This document shows, piece after piece, positions 56,074 through 64,000 of a stretch of 64,000 nucleotides of DNA. The notes under the pieces were generated by a model, which saw only the letters and a list, made by a program, of their open reading frames with translations, had not been told where the DNA came from and made no database searches. Every line of letters starts with the position of its first letter. Within the stretch, counting starts at the first letter, position 1. The position numbers were made by a program, and so were the translations under genes. This stretch comes from Streptomyces qinzhouensis (GTDB taxonomy: Bacteria > Actinomycetota > Actinomycetes > Streptomycetales > Streptomycetaceae): NCBI RefSeq assembly GCF_007856155.1, contig NZ_CP042266.1, positions 5,766,001 to 5,830,000 on the forward strand, written 5' to 3'.

Positions 56074-58371
56074 TCACTCCTTGTAGGCAGGTCGTCCGCG
56101 GAATTCGTTCTGATGGGAGCCGGTTCCAAGATATCCTGCCTGAAAATCGTCCTTCCAGTTTTCCTGGTCGGCTCGCTCGCGTACGGAAGGGTTTGCGTCG
56201 AGATAAGCCTCGTGGCTACCCCCGATAGAATTCATGCCCTTTCCGTAGAACTCTCTGCTCGTCACTTGCGCCTGCTCACGCGGATCCTGCTGCGAACCCT
56301 CGACTCCCTTGTCGATCTGCTGCCCCAGGAATGTGCTGACCGCACTGCCGACCGTCTCGGCTGCCAAGGGGGCGAGAGCTATGGCTGCTCCGGTTGATCC
56401 CGGTACCGGAATGGCCGCCACCCCGATGCCGACTACGGCACCGACCGCAAATTTTCCCCACTCCGCTGAACGGCCGAGCGAGGCATTAGCCGCTTCCGAG
56501 TTCGCGCCGTACGTCAGCTCCGCCTGCCGGACCCTTGCGTTATCGAGAATTCCGCGTGCTTCGGCTTCTGCTGAGATGGCGTCGCGTGCTGCATCGATGT
56601 TGGCCCCGCTGGTCGCGGGGTGGGCATCGAGCATGCTGAGCGTGTACAGGTGCTGTGCCGACGTCACGACACCGTGGGAGGTCTCGTGCTGCCCCAGAAC
56701 ACTGAGGAAATCGATGGCTCCCTGTTCCCCAAAATCTGCCCGACTCTCATACTTGGCCGGGAATCCTGCGGCGTCCTTGTCTCCGTCCCCGATTCCTGAC
56801 AAGTGGTAGTTGAGGTCGTCGATATATGCGGCACCCATCTTCCCCAGGCTGTCCACCATCTCCGGGCTTCCGTGCAGCATCTTGGGGCCGTCTTCGCCGC
56901 CGTACAGATATGCAATCTGTTCCATGACACCTGCGGTTTCCGGCGTACGGAGATCCCCGACCTGCGGCGGAATACCCTTCTCCGTAGTCGGAATGGCGTC
57001 GTATGCGTATCCGGTGGTGGCCGCCTCCAAAGCGTGGCCCAGCGCGTCGCGCCCCGCCACGACCTTGTTGTCGCCGTCCATGATCGGCGCGTCGGACAGC
57101 CAGATGCGCTCCTTCGTAAGGTAGGCAAGGTTCTCGTTGACGTCGGATGCCTTGTCCACCCGCCCTTCGGTGCTCATCGGCGGAGCGAAGAAGTCGGTCG
57201 CGGCTCCCGGATTGTGGCCGAGGGCCTCCAAGAACCCCGTTACAGGATCCCGACCTCGGTCGTCCTTACCCCAGAAGTTGAGGTCGCCCTGGTTCCAGTT
57301 ATTGATCCAGGGGCTCAGATCCTTTGCGCTGTTATCCCTATCGAAGGCGATCAGGTTGTTCCCATAATTGTTCAGGAACTCGTCGTCGTAGTCGCCGAAG
57401 CGCATCAGGTTGCTCATGACGGCGAAACCGCGTGGATCGTTGGCATCGTCGACCCCGAGGTTCTCTTTGCCCAGTCCAACCATCTGCCATTCCCAATCCT
57501 GCATGGCGGAGCTATTCGACAGGGTGGCTGTACCCAGAGTGATGCCGAGGTTCTTCTGGAGCTGCTTTGCCTCTTCGCCGCGTTTCGGGTCGTAGCGCAC
57601 GCCCTGAGAGGGGTCGGCGATCCCGGCGTAAAATTCGAGAGTGCGCTTCGGCCCCACATCGAGCGCGAATTGCTCCGCGAACAGGGGATCTTTGCTATAG
57701 CGGGCCAGGGTGCTGTTGAGCCGGGTCAGTTCCTCGTTGGAGACATCATGAGGATTCTTCTTGAGGATCTGTGCCGCCTCATCGGCCGCCTTCAGAGCGT
57801 CCGCGCCACTGTCCCGGTCGGCGTAGGCGGCGTCCGAGAATCCGACATCGGTCCGGTCGACCAGGGCGTGCAGCACCCGGGCAGCGCTGGTGTCACTTTC
57901 AGCGGCACCGTTGAGGATGGCCTGGATCTCGTCGCGCAGAGCTAGAGCGGCGTCGGGAGTGCTCTCCGGCACCTTCGTGCCCGGGGCGGCACGGTCGGGG
58001 TGAACGGTCTTGGTTACGGTGAAACCGCCGTCGCCCATGGAGGTAACCGTGAGGTTCTTGCTCCGAGCCCGCTCAAGGGCGTCGTTGAGCTTCCCTTGAT
58101 AGACCTTCAGCTCGTCCCGAGTGTCACGGAGGATGTTGCGGATGGACGTGGCCTGGGTCCTGGCGTCGGAGAACTCCCCGGTGGTCTTTCCGATGAACTG
58201 GCGTGAGACGGTCGCGTTCACTCCCTTCCAGTCGGCTTTCTCCGCCTTGCCGTGTAACCCGCTGCGGGCTTCGTCCTCCAGCTTCTCCAGGTTTCCGACA
58301 ACCTTCGTCCAGTCACTGACCGCGTCGTCGAGCACATCGAACTTTGCGGAGCGTAGTGCATCCAATTCCAT
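56074..58371 (-). CDS. Large type VII effector-like protein
   Basis: A 765-residue protein. The N-terminal ~110 residues are coiled (MELDALRSAKFDVLDDAVSD; SGLHGKAEKADWKGVNATVS), resembling a WXG/LXG-type targeting domain. A long middle domain has helical repeats, and a hydrophobic glycine/alanine-rich hairpin (VGAVVGIGVAAIPVPGSTG, about 630-680) lies near the end. No enzymatic motif is recognised. The start overlaps the upstream gene (TGATG). Similar proteins recur in Streptomyces beside WXG-like genes. Secretion by this ESX system is inference. Confidence 0.78.
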   Translation of the reverse strand: MELDALRSAKFDVLDDAVSDWTKVVGNLEKLEDEARSGLHGKAEKADWKGVNATVSRQFIGKTTGEFSDARTQATSIRNILRDTRDELKVYQGKLNDALERARSKNLTVTSMGDGGFTVTKTVHPDRAAPGTKVPESTPDAALALRDEIQAILNGAAESDTSAARVLHALVDRTDVGFSDAAYADRDSGADALKAADEAAQILKKNPHDVSNEELTRLNSTLARYSKDPLFAEQFALDVGPKRTLEFYAGIADPSQGVRYDPKRGEEAKQLQKNLGITLGTATLSNSSAMQDWEWQMVGLGKENLGVDDANDPRGFAVMSNLMRFGDYDDEFLNNYGNNLIAFDRDNSAKDLSPWINNWNQGDLNFWGKDDRGRDPVTGFLEALGHNPGAATDFFAPPMSTEGRVDKASDVNENLAYLTKERIWLSDAPIMDGDNKVVAGRDALGHALEAATTGYAYDAIPTTEKGIPPQVGDLRTPETAGVMEQIAYLYGGEDGPKMLHGSPEMVDSLGKMGAAYIDDLNYHLSGIGDGDKDAAGFPAKYESRADFGEQGAIDFLSVLGQHETSHGVVTSAQHLYTLSMLDAHPATSGANIDAARDAISAEAEARGILDNARVRQAELTYGANSEAANASLGRSAEWGKFAVGAVVGIGVAAIPVPGSTGAAIALAPLAAETVGSAVSTFLGQQIDKGVEGSQQDPREQAQVTSREFYGKGMNSIGGSHEAYLDANPSVRERADQENWKDDFQAGYLGTGSHQNEFRGRPAYKE

Positions 58372-58865
58372 CAGGCGTTCTTCTTCTCCCCGTTGGTGCC
58401 GTCGGGCCTACCTAAGGGTGTGTCGGATTCGTCGAAACCCCGATGCAGAGTCTGGATACTGCTCATGCTCCGACGGATCCAGCCGTCGTCGTCCCCGTGT
58501 GTCTTGTTGCTGAAATCCATATGGTTCGAGATATGAGCACAGGCGTCCATGAGGGTGCCCAGCTGTTTGTCCCAGCGGGTGGCCACGTGCTTCAACGCCG
58601 CGCCCAGGGCGAACTTCTGGGTTGTCAGGCTGTCACCGGCCCTGTCCGTGCTGGGTACGACCGCCTGCCGTGCCTCCGGCCATAACCGGTTGTAGAGCTT
58701 GTAAGCCTGGTCACCGACTGCTGCGAGATCCTTGTGGGAGACCTGGAGGTCGCCCGTACCCACTGCTGGTAACCGTTCGTCGTCCGGCACTCCGTTGAGC
58801 TGCATCTGCCCGGAGCTGCGCTCTGCTGCCGACGCCTTGAGCCGGTCCCACTCTTCCCACGCCAT
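58371..58865 (-). CDS. WXG100-like partner protein
   Basis: A 164-residue helical protein beginning MAWEEWDRLKASAAERSSGQ. Its later part, ATRWDKQLGTLMDACAHISNHMD, is typical of a Streptomyces family encoded before large effector-like genes. The ribosome site AAAGGAGAGG is strong. It is coupled to the large gene downstream and probably escorts it to the ESX machine, as LXG partners do. No classical W-x-G turn is evident. Confidence 0.77.
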   Translation of the reverse strand: MAWEEWDRLKASAAERSSGQMQLNGVPDDERLPAVGTGDLQVSHKDLAAVGDQAYKLYNRLWPEARQAVVPSTDRAGDSLTTQKFALGAALKHVATRWDKQLGTLMDACAHISNHMDFSNKTHGDDDGWIRRSMSSIQTLHRGFDESDTPLGRPDGTNGEKKNA

Positions 58866-58978
58866 GTGGTCCTCTCCTTTCTCCCACCACCAGGGTGGTG
58901 CGGAATGTGTTCGGTCGATGAGTTGATCAAGTCGATGAGATCGATCGGGTGGCCGATGACAGTCCGGTTGCCACAGCC

Positions 58979-59012
58979 GAGGGGCCCGGCGGCTTTCGCC
59001 GCCGGGCCCCTC
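58979..59012 (-). terminator. Terminator of eccC
   Basis: A perfect 13-bp stem (58981-58993 with 58998-59010), extended to 15 bp by GA/TC, closes a four-base loop six bases beyond the eccC stop. It separates eccC from the effector cassette. Confidence 0.85.
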
Positions 59013-59015
59013 TCC

Positions 59016-62000
59016 TCACCCCAGTTCCTCCGGCATGAGCCCCGTCTGCACCAGCGGATTCCCTCGCTGTCGTGAGACGAAGATCCCGCGGCCCACCGGC
59101 ATCGGGCGCATCCGGACGTTGCCCAGGATGTCGCCTTCCTGTGGGTCGCCGGAGAGCAGGACGCCCTGGGCGCCGAGTTCCATCATCCGCTGCATGAAGG
59201 GTTCGTACGAGGACCTGCTCGCACCGGCCGCGCTGCGGGCGATGATGAAGCGGACGCCCACGTCGCGCGCGAAGGGCAGGCTTTCGGTCAGTCTGCTCAG
59301 CGGATTGCCGCTGGAGGTGGAGACCAGGTCGTAGTCGTCGACCACCACATAGACCGAGGGGCCCCGCCACCAGCTCCGGTCCCGCAGCTGCTGGGCGGTG
59401 ACGTCCGCCGACGGGGTGCGGCGTTGCATCAGGTCCGCGAGGGCGTCGACGTGGTGTTCCATGTTGTTGGACATGGGGACGTACTCCGCCAGATGCGTCG
59501 CCGGGGTCACATCCAGCAGCGCCCGCCGGTTGTCGATGACGAAGAACTTCGCCGAGTCGCCGTCGTACCGCTCGGTCAGCTGTTTGATCAGCAGCTTCAG
59601 CAGGTTGGACTTGCCGGATTCGCTGTCGCCGAAGACGAGGAAGAACGGATCGCGTTCGAAGTTGAGCCAGACCGGTTCGAGGTTGTTCTCGTCGATGCCG
59701 AAGGCCACGCCGCGTCCGGGGTCCGCCTGGCCGCCGGGCAGCCTGGTCGCCGGGAGCTCGCGGGGCAGGAGCCGTACGGCCGGTGCGCCGGGGGCGGTCC
59801 AGTGGCGGGTGACCTCCTGGGTCATCGCCGCGGTCGCCTCGGACAGGTCGCTGTCGGAGTTGATTCCGTCGATCCGCGGCACCGCCGCCATGAAGTGCAG
59901 TTTCTCGGGCGTCAGACCACGCCCGGGCACTCCGGTGGGTACGTTCGCCGCGACCCTGCGGTCCAGTTCGGAGTCCATGGTGTCACCCAGCCGCAGTTCC
60001 AGCCGGTTCATCAGGAGGTCCTTGAGGTTGGCCCGGACCTCCATCGAGCGGCCGGCCGTGAGCACGATGTGGATGCCGTAGCCCAGCCCCCGCGCGGCGA
60101 TGTCGAGTACCGCCGGTTCCAGCGCCTCGTAGTCCGTACGGAAGTTGCCCCAGCCGTCGACGACCAGGAAGACGTCGCCCCAGGGCTGGTCCGTCACCGA
60201 GATGTCGCCGCGGGCCCGCATGGCGCGGAAGGTGGCGATGGAGTCGATCCCGGCGCTGCGGAAGTACTCCTCGCGCCGGGTGAGGATGCCGTACACCTCG
60301 GCGACGGTGCGCCGTACCCGCTCGGGGTCGAGCCGGGACGCGATCCCGCCGACGTGCGGCAGCCCGGCGACCGCGGACATGCCGCCACCGCCGAAGTCGA
60401 GACCGTAGAACTGCACCTCGTGCGGGGTGTGGGTGAGGGCGAACGCCGAGATCAGGGTCCGCAGCAGGGTCGACTTGCCGGACTGGGGGCCGCCGACGAT
60501 CTGCATATGGCCCGCGGCACCCGAGAAGTCCCGGTAGAGCGTGTCCCGCCGCTGTTCGAAGGGTTTGTCGACGACGCCGAGCGGGACGACGAGCCGTCCC
60601 GCCCCCTCGTACCCGGGCCGGGTGAGCCCGCGGCCCGGCACATTCGCCAGCCCCGGCACGATCTCGTCCAGCGGCGGCGGATTGTCCAGCGGCGGCAGCC
60701 ACACCTGGTGGGCCTCGGCGCCCCGCCCCTCCAGCCGCCGCACGATCACATCGAGGACGGAGTCGGCGAGCGCGTCGTCCTCCGGGCTTCGCGCATCGGG
60801 TACGGAGGGCTGAGCGGCCTGCTGGACATAGCGGACCGGCACCGGCGCGGCCGTGAACCGCACCGGGCGCCGGTCCACCGGCAGCGGACCACCCGCGGCG
60901 GCGATCCGGTTGCCGCCCTCGCGGTACACCCCGGAGACGTACGCCGCCTTGAAGCGCACCATCTCGTCCGTACCGAACTTCAGATAGCCGGAGCCCGGCA
61001 CGTTCGGCAGGGTGTACGCGTCGGGCACACCGATGGCCGCCCGCGATTCGGCCGCGGAGAAGGTCCGCAGACCGATCCGGTACGAGAGGTACGTCTCCAG
61101 GCCCCGCAGCCGCCCCTCCTCCAGGCGCTGCGACGCCAGCAGCAGATGGACCCCGAGGGAGCGGCCGATCCGGCCGATCTGCACGAACATCTCGATGAAG
61201 TCCGGCATCGCCGTCAGCAGCTCGCTGAACTCGTCGATCACCAGGACCAGCGACGGGATCGGCTGGAGCGGGGCGCCCGCGGCCCGCGCCTTCTCGTAGT
61301 CGTGGATGTTGGCGTAGTTGCCCGCGTCCCGCAGCAGCTCCTGCCGCCGGTTGAGCTCGCCGCGGATGGAGTCGCCCATCCGGTCGACCAGCGTCAGATC
61401 GTCCGCCAGGTTGGTGATCACGGCCGCGACATGCGGCATCTGCGACATTCCGGCGAACGTCGCACCGCCCTTGAAGTCCGCGAGGACGAAGTTCAGGGTT
61501 TCGGAGGAGTGGGTGACGGCAAGTCCGAGGACCAGCGTCCGCAGCAGCTCGGACTTACCGGAACCGGTGGCTCCGACACAGAGTCCGTGCGGGCCCATGC
61601 CCTCCTGCGCGGCCTCCTTCAGGTCGAGCATGACGGGTATCCCGCCCTCGCCGACGCCGATGGGAACGCGCAGCCGCTCCGACTGGGAGCGCGGCCGCCA
61701 GGTGCGGCTGACATCGACCGAGGCCGCGTCGCCCAGGTTCAGCAGATCGGTGAAGTCGAGGTTGGCGAGCAGCGGTTCGTCGTCGTCCCCGCCGCTGGCC
61801 ATCCGCAGCGGCGCCAGCTGGCGGGCCAGCGCCTCGGCCGCCTCCGTACCGAGCAGATCCGGCACGCCGTCGTACACCATCCCGTGCCCGGACTCCAGCC
61901 GCAGCGAATCGGGGGTGACGATCACCGCGAGTCCGCCGCGCGCTCCGCTGAGCTCGCCGGGTACCACCTCGACGACGGTGACGCCCTGGATGCCCTCGGG

Positions 62001-62990
62001 TGCCGCCAGCGGCGATGTCGGGCTGACCGACTGCCCGTCGAGGACCACGACGACGTGCGGCTGGTCGAGCAGCGGCTGTCCGCCGCCGTGGAAGCGGGGC
62101 CGGCCGTCGATCCGGGACGTGAGCAGCTCGTCCAGCTCCCGCGGATCGACGGTGATCAGCCGTCGGCTGCCCGCGCCGTCGCCCTCTCCGCCCGCCTGCA
62201 GATGCGGCAGCCACTTGGCCCACTCCCAGTGGTCCACGGACTCACGGCTCGCGGCGATCACCACGGTGAGGTCCTCGGGGGAGTGCAGCGAGGCCAGCGA
62301 GCCGACCATCGACCGGGCGGCGGACCGCACGGAGTCCGGACGTCCACCGATGGTCAGGTGGTAGAAGGCGCGCAGCGAGACCGCCAGCGGCAGCCCGTCG
62401 AGGGTGCTGTGCGCGGTGAGGAACTGCCGCATGGCGCTTGCCGTCAGCGGCTCCAGATCGTCGACCGGCGCGGTCTCGGGCGCCAGGATCGGGGTGGCGA
62501 GCTGCTGACTGCCCAGACCGATGCGGACCTGGCCGAAGTCCGGGTCGCCGATCCGCCGCTCCCAGACCCGGCTGCCCTCGGCGACCAGTGCCCACAGCTG
62601 TTCGGGTGACGGATGCAGGTAGTACTGGGCGTCCCGCTGGAGCCTCGCGGTCCGCTGCACCTGACGCCGGGTCTGGTTGAGGTACTTCAGATAGTCGCGC
62701 CGCAGATCCGCGAGCTCCCCCTGGGTTCCGCGCCGGTAGCGGACCAGCATCGCGATGGCCATGGCGATCGTGGACGCGATCATGATCATGCCCATGATCC
62801 GCATGATCGGGTTCGGCGTCATGAAGAAGAACACCACCGAACCGCCCATGCCCAGCATCGGCAGCAGCTGCATCAGCGCGCCCTCCTGCTGCCCGCGGGG
62901 CAGTTCCGGAGGAGGCTGCAACTGAAGGGGGTCGCCGGGCACCTCGGAAGGCAGGGCCCGTGGTGGGCGCTTGACGACGATCTGACTCAC
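59016..62990 (-). CDS. eccC: Type VII secretion ATPase EccC (FtsK/SpoIIIE type)
   Basis: EccC is the motor that recognises and drives ESX substrates. From the GTG at 62990 it is 1324 residues, a single-chain form. Two spans lie at about 35-95 (MQLLPMLGMGGSVVFFFM, GMIMIASTIAMAIAMLV). Three ATPase domains follow with Walker A GATGSGKS (about 473), GGPQSGKS (about 833) and GDSESGKS (about 1121). The start is set by VSQIVVKRPPRALP, the usual N-terminus. It is separated by terminators from the cassette and is divergent from eccD. Confidence 0.96.
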   Translation of the reverse strand: MSQIVVKRPPRALPSEVPGDPLQLQPPPELPRGQQEGALMQLLPMLGMGGSVVFFFMTPNPIMRIMGMIMIASTIAMAIAMLVRYRRGTQGELADLRRDYLKYLNQTRRQVQRTARLQRDAQYYLHPSPEQLWALVAEGSRVWERRIGDPDFGQVRIGLGSQQLATPILAPETAPVDDLEPLTASAMRQFLTAHSTLDGLPLAVSLRAFYHLTIGGRPDSVRSAARSMVGSLASLHSPEDLTVVIAASRESVDHWEWAKWLPHLQAGGEGDGAGSRRLITVDPRELDELLTSRIDGRPRFHGGGQPLLDQPHVVVVLDGQSVSPTSPLAAPEGIQGVTVVEVVPGELSGARGGLAVIVTPDSLRLESGHGMVYDGVPDLLGTEAAEALARQLAPLRMASGGDDDEPLLANLDFTDLLNLGDAASVDVSRTWRPRSQSERLRVPIGVGEGGIPVMLDLKEAAQEGMGPHGLCVGATGSGKSELLRTLVLGLAVTHSSETLNFVLADFKGGATFAGMSQMPHVAAVITNLADDLTLVDRMGDSIRGELNRRQELLRDAGNYANIHDYEKARAAGAPLQPIPSLVLVIDEFSELLTAMPDFIEMFVQIGRIGRSLGVHLLLASQRLEEGRLRGLETYLSYRIGLRTFSAAESRAAIGVPDAYTLPNVPGSGYLKFGTDEMVRFKAAYVSGVYREGGNRIAAAGGPLPVDRRPVRFTAAPVPVRYVQQAAQPSVPDARSPEDDALADSVLDVIVRRLEGRGAEAHQVWLPPLDNPPPLDEIVPGLANVPGRGLTRPGYEGAGRLVVPLGVVDKPFEQRRDTLYRDFSGAAGHMQIVGGPQSGKSTLLRTLISAFALTHTPHEVQFYGLDFGGGGMSAVAGLPHVGGIASRLDPERVRRTVAEVYGILTRREEYFRSAGIDSIATFRAMRARGDISVTDQPWGDVFLVVDGWGNFRTDYEALEPAVLDIAARGLGYGIHIVLTAGRSMEVRANLKDLLMNRLELRLGDTMDSELDRRVAANVPTGVPGRGLTPEKLHFMAAVPRIDGINSDSDLSEATAAMTQEVTRHWTAPGAPAVRLLPRELPATRLPGGQADPGRGVAFGIDENNLEPVWLNFERDPFFLVFGDSESGKSNLLKLLIKQLTERYDGDSAKFFVIDNRRALLDVTPATHLAEYVPMSNNMEHHVDALADLMQRRTPSADVTAQQLRDRSWWRGPSVYVVVDDYDLVSTSSGNPLSRLTESLPFARDVGVRFIIARSAAGASRSSYEPFMQRMMELGAQGVLLSGDPQEGDILGNVRMRPMPVGRGIFVSRQRGNPLVQTGLMPEELG

Positions 62991-63329
62991 AAGCTCACCA
63001 ATTCCCTTGCCGGACGGAAATGTTCCTATCGGCGCCCCCGTGGCGACGGCCCCGTCCGCGGTGAGGGATCCTACTTGCGCGGTGCGTACGGGGTGCGGGG
63101 TAGGGTGACGCGATCGGTTCACGTACCCGCGCAACACCCGCGGATCACCGGGGAATCACCCGGAGAAACGGGTCATTCGGAGTGCGGGTGTGGTCCGGTG
63201 GAAAAGGCCCGGGTGAAATGAATTCGGACCGAGGGTGCGAATTCGGACCGTCCGGGCGGGGTGCAAAACCGGATCTATCGCGTACGGGGTCGGTGCGGAC
63301 GGTGCGTACCCGCCGTATGGAGGTGAAGT

Positions 63330-63713
63330 GTGAAGCCTTCGTACGGAGTCGGTGTACGTATCGGACGGGCCCGCGACCGGGCGCGTACGACGGCCCGCGA
63401 CGGCCTGCGAACAGCGCACAACGGCGTACGGACAGCCTGCGAACGCCGTGACGAACAGCAGGACGCAGTCAGCGGGACACGAACAGCGGGACACAAACAG
63501 CAGGACGCGGACAGCGGGCTACGGACAGCGGGACAAGGCCGGAGACCGTTCGTACGGCCGGAACAGCAGGACGCGGACCGCGGAAGGCACCTGCCGCACG
63601 GCTGCACGGCCGCACGGCGAAGGACGACCGCACCGGACGCCCGCCGCCGGACGGCACCCCGCACGGCCGCACCGCACCCGCGGCGCGGCACGGGCCCGAA
63701 CCGGTGCAGGTGA
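63330..63713 (+). CDS. Possible arginine-rich small protein (uncertain)
   Basis: A GTG at 63330 has a near-perfect GGAGGT site five bases upstream and opens 127 codons rich in Arg, Thr and Gly, ending 22 bp before eccD. The frame runs through the short repeats, giving QQDA and SGLRTAGQ units. Codon use is poorer than in neighbouring genes and I recognise no family. It could be a leader peptide of eccD or chance. Confidence 0.3.
   Translation: MKPSYGVGVRIGRARDRARTTARDGLRTAHNGVRTACERRDEQQDAVSGTRTAGHKQQDADSGLRTAGQGRRPFVRPEQQDADRGRHLPHGCTAARRRTTAPDARRRTAPRTAAPHPRRGTGPNRCR
63440..63600. repeat. Degenerate short repeats upstream of eccD
   Basis: Units like GAACAGCRGGACRC recur about seven times, partly in tandem, e.g. 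ACGAACAGCAGGACGC, ACGAACAGCGGGACAC and CGGAACAGCAGGACGC. They are spread over 160 bp. No symmetry suggests a hairpin array. Confidence 0.6.
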
Positions 63714-63735
63714 ACATCACGAGGGGATGCAGCAG

Positions 63736-64000
63736 GTGAGTATGGTGACCTCAGCGGCGGCGCACGGGCCCGGCCAGTCGGGCCCGGTGACCCCGTCCAG
63801 CAGCGGAACCGGCTTCTGCCGGGTGACGGTCGTCGCGCCGGACGGACGCGTCGACGTCGCCCTGCCCGAGGACATCGTCATCGCGGACCTCTACCCCGAG
63901 ATCCTCCGCCTCTCCGGCCAGAGCCCCGAACCGGGCGCCCCCGTCGGCTACCACCTCGTACGCCGCGACGGCACCGTCCTCGACAGCGCCCGCTCCCTCG
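63736..64000 (+). CDS. eccD: Type VII secretion protein EccD, N-terminus (3' partial)
   Basis: The frame runs off the right edge. The visible ~88 residues contain the ubiquitin-like domain of EccD: CRVTVVAPDGRVDVALPEDIVIADLYPEILRLSG and YHLVRRDGTVLD. The rest, with about eleven spans forming the ESX channel, should follow beyond the window. GAGGGG precedes ATG 63727 by one base and GTG 63736 by nine; I chose the GTG. It is divergent from eccC. Confidence 0.88.
   Translation, partial: MSMVTSAAAHGPGQSGPVTPSSSGTGFCRVTVVAPDGRVDVALPEDIVIADLYPEILRLSGQSPEPGAPVGYHLVRRDGTVLDSARSL

Larger units (their letters stand above)
62991..63735. other. 745-bp divergent eccC/eccD spacer
   Basis: This gap contains the promoters for both genes, a stretch of degenerate short repeats (63440-63600) and one weak coding candidate (63330-63713). 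The part next to eccC is unremarkable. Confidence 0.6.

Overview
The window is high-GC actinobacterial DNA, almost certainly a Streptomyces chromosome. GTG starts are frequent, stop/start overlaps of the ATGA and GTGA type are common, and third codon positions are strongly G/C. The gene content also fits: PucR and EamA genes, the dxr-rip1-ispG and rimP-nusA-infB clusters, bldB, and a type VII secretion (ESX) locus.

Layout. 1-7027: a partial unknown gene, a PucR-type regulator, an EamA permease, an aldehyde dehydrogenase and a large acyl-CoA dehydrogenase. 7343-15319: MEP isoprenoid genes dxr and ispG around a site-2 protease, two GNAT genes and proS. 15484-17454 (minus): an APH-like protein lacking its catalytic residues, a DUF4439 ferritin-like protein and a Tat-type lipoprotein. 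17651-25829: the translation/transcription operon rimP-nusA-ylxR-infB-ylxP-rbfA-truB-ribF.

26429-35566: a 9.13-kb integrated element with less biased base composition. It carries a large serine recombinase, a tRNA-like sequence, two HNH genes, a P27-type small terminase, an HK97-type major capsid protein, a TPR-type XRE regulator, a string of small genes including a DUF397 protein, and a GntR regulator. I see no large terminase, portal, protease, tail, lysis, replication or conjugation gene. Its ends can be placed by sequence. It splits one copy of a ~160-bp intergenic repeat whose intact, inverted sister copy lies at 26001-26160, and a GCGGAG core is present at both junctions. This is the best candidate for an undescribed system: a minimal capsid-encoding phage satellite.

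35745-41510 (minus): a complete five-gene oligopeptide-type ABC importer. Its binding protein appears to be held by a C-terminal membrane segment rather than a lipid.

41715-64000: the ESX locus. It contains a ParA/MinD-like protein with proline-rich arms, bldB, a hypothetical gene, eccE, eccB, two mycosins, two Esx-type proteins, a WXG-like protein with a Pro/Gly-rich tail, a three-gene WXG-like/large-effector-like/lipoprotein cassette, eccC, and the start of eccD. The Ecc proteins form the membrane channel, EccC is the motor, the mycosins are surface proteases, and the small helical proteins and the cassette are likely substrates or chaperones.
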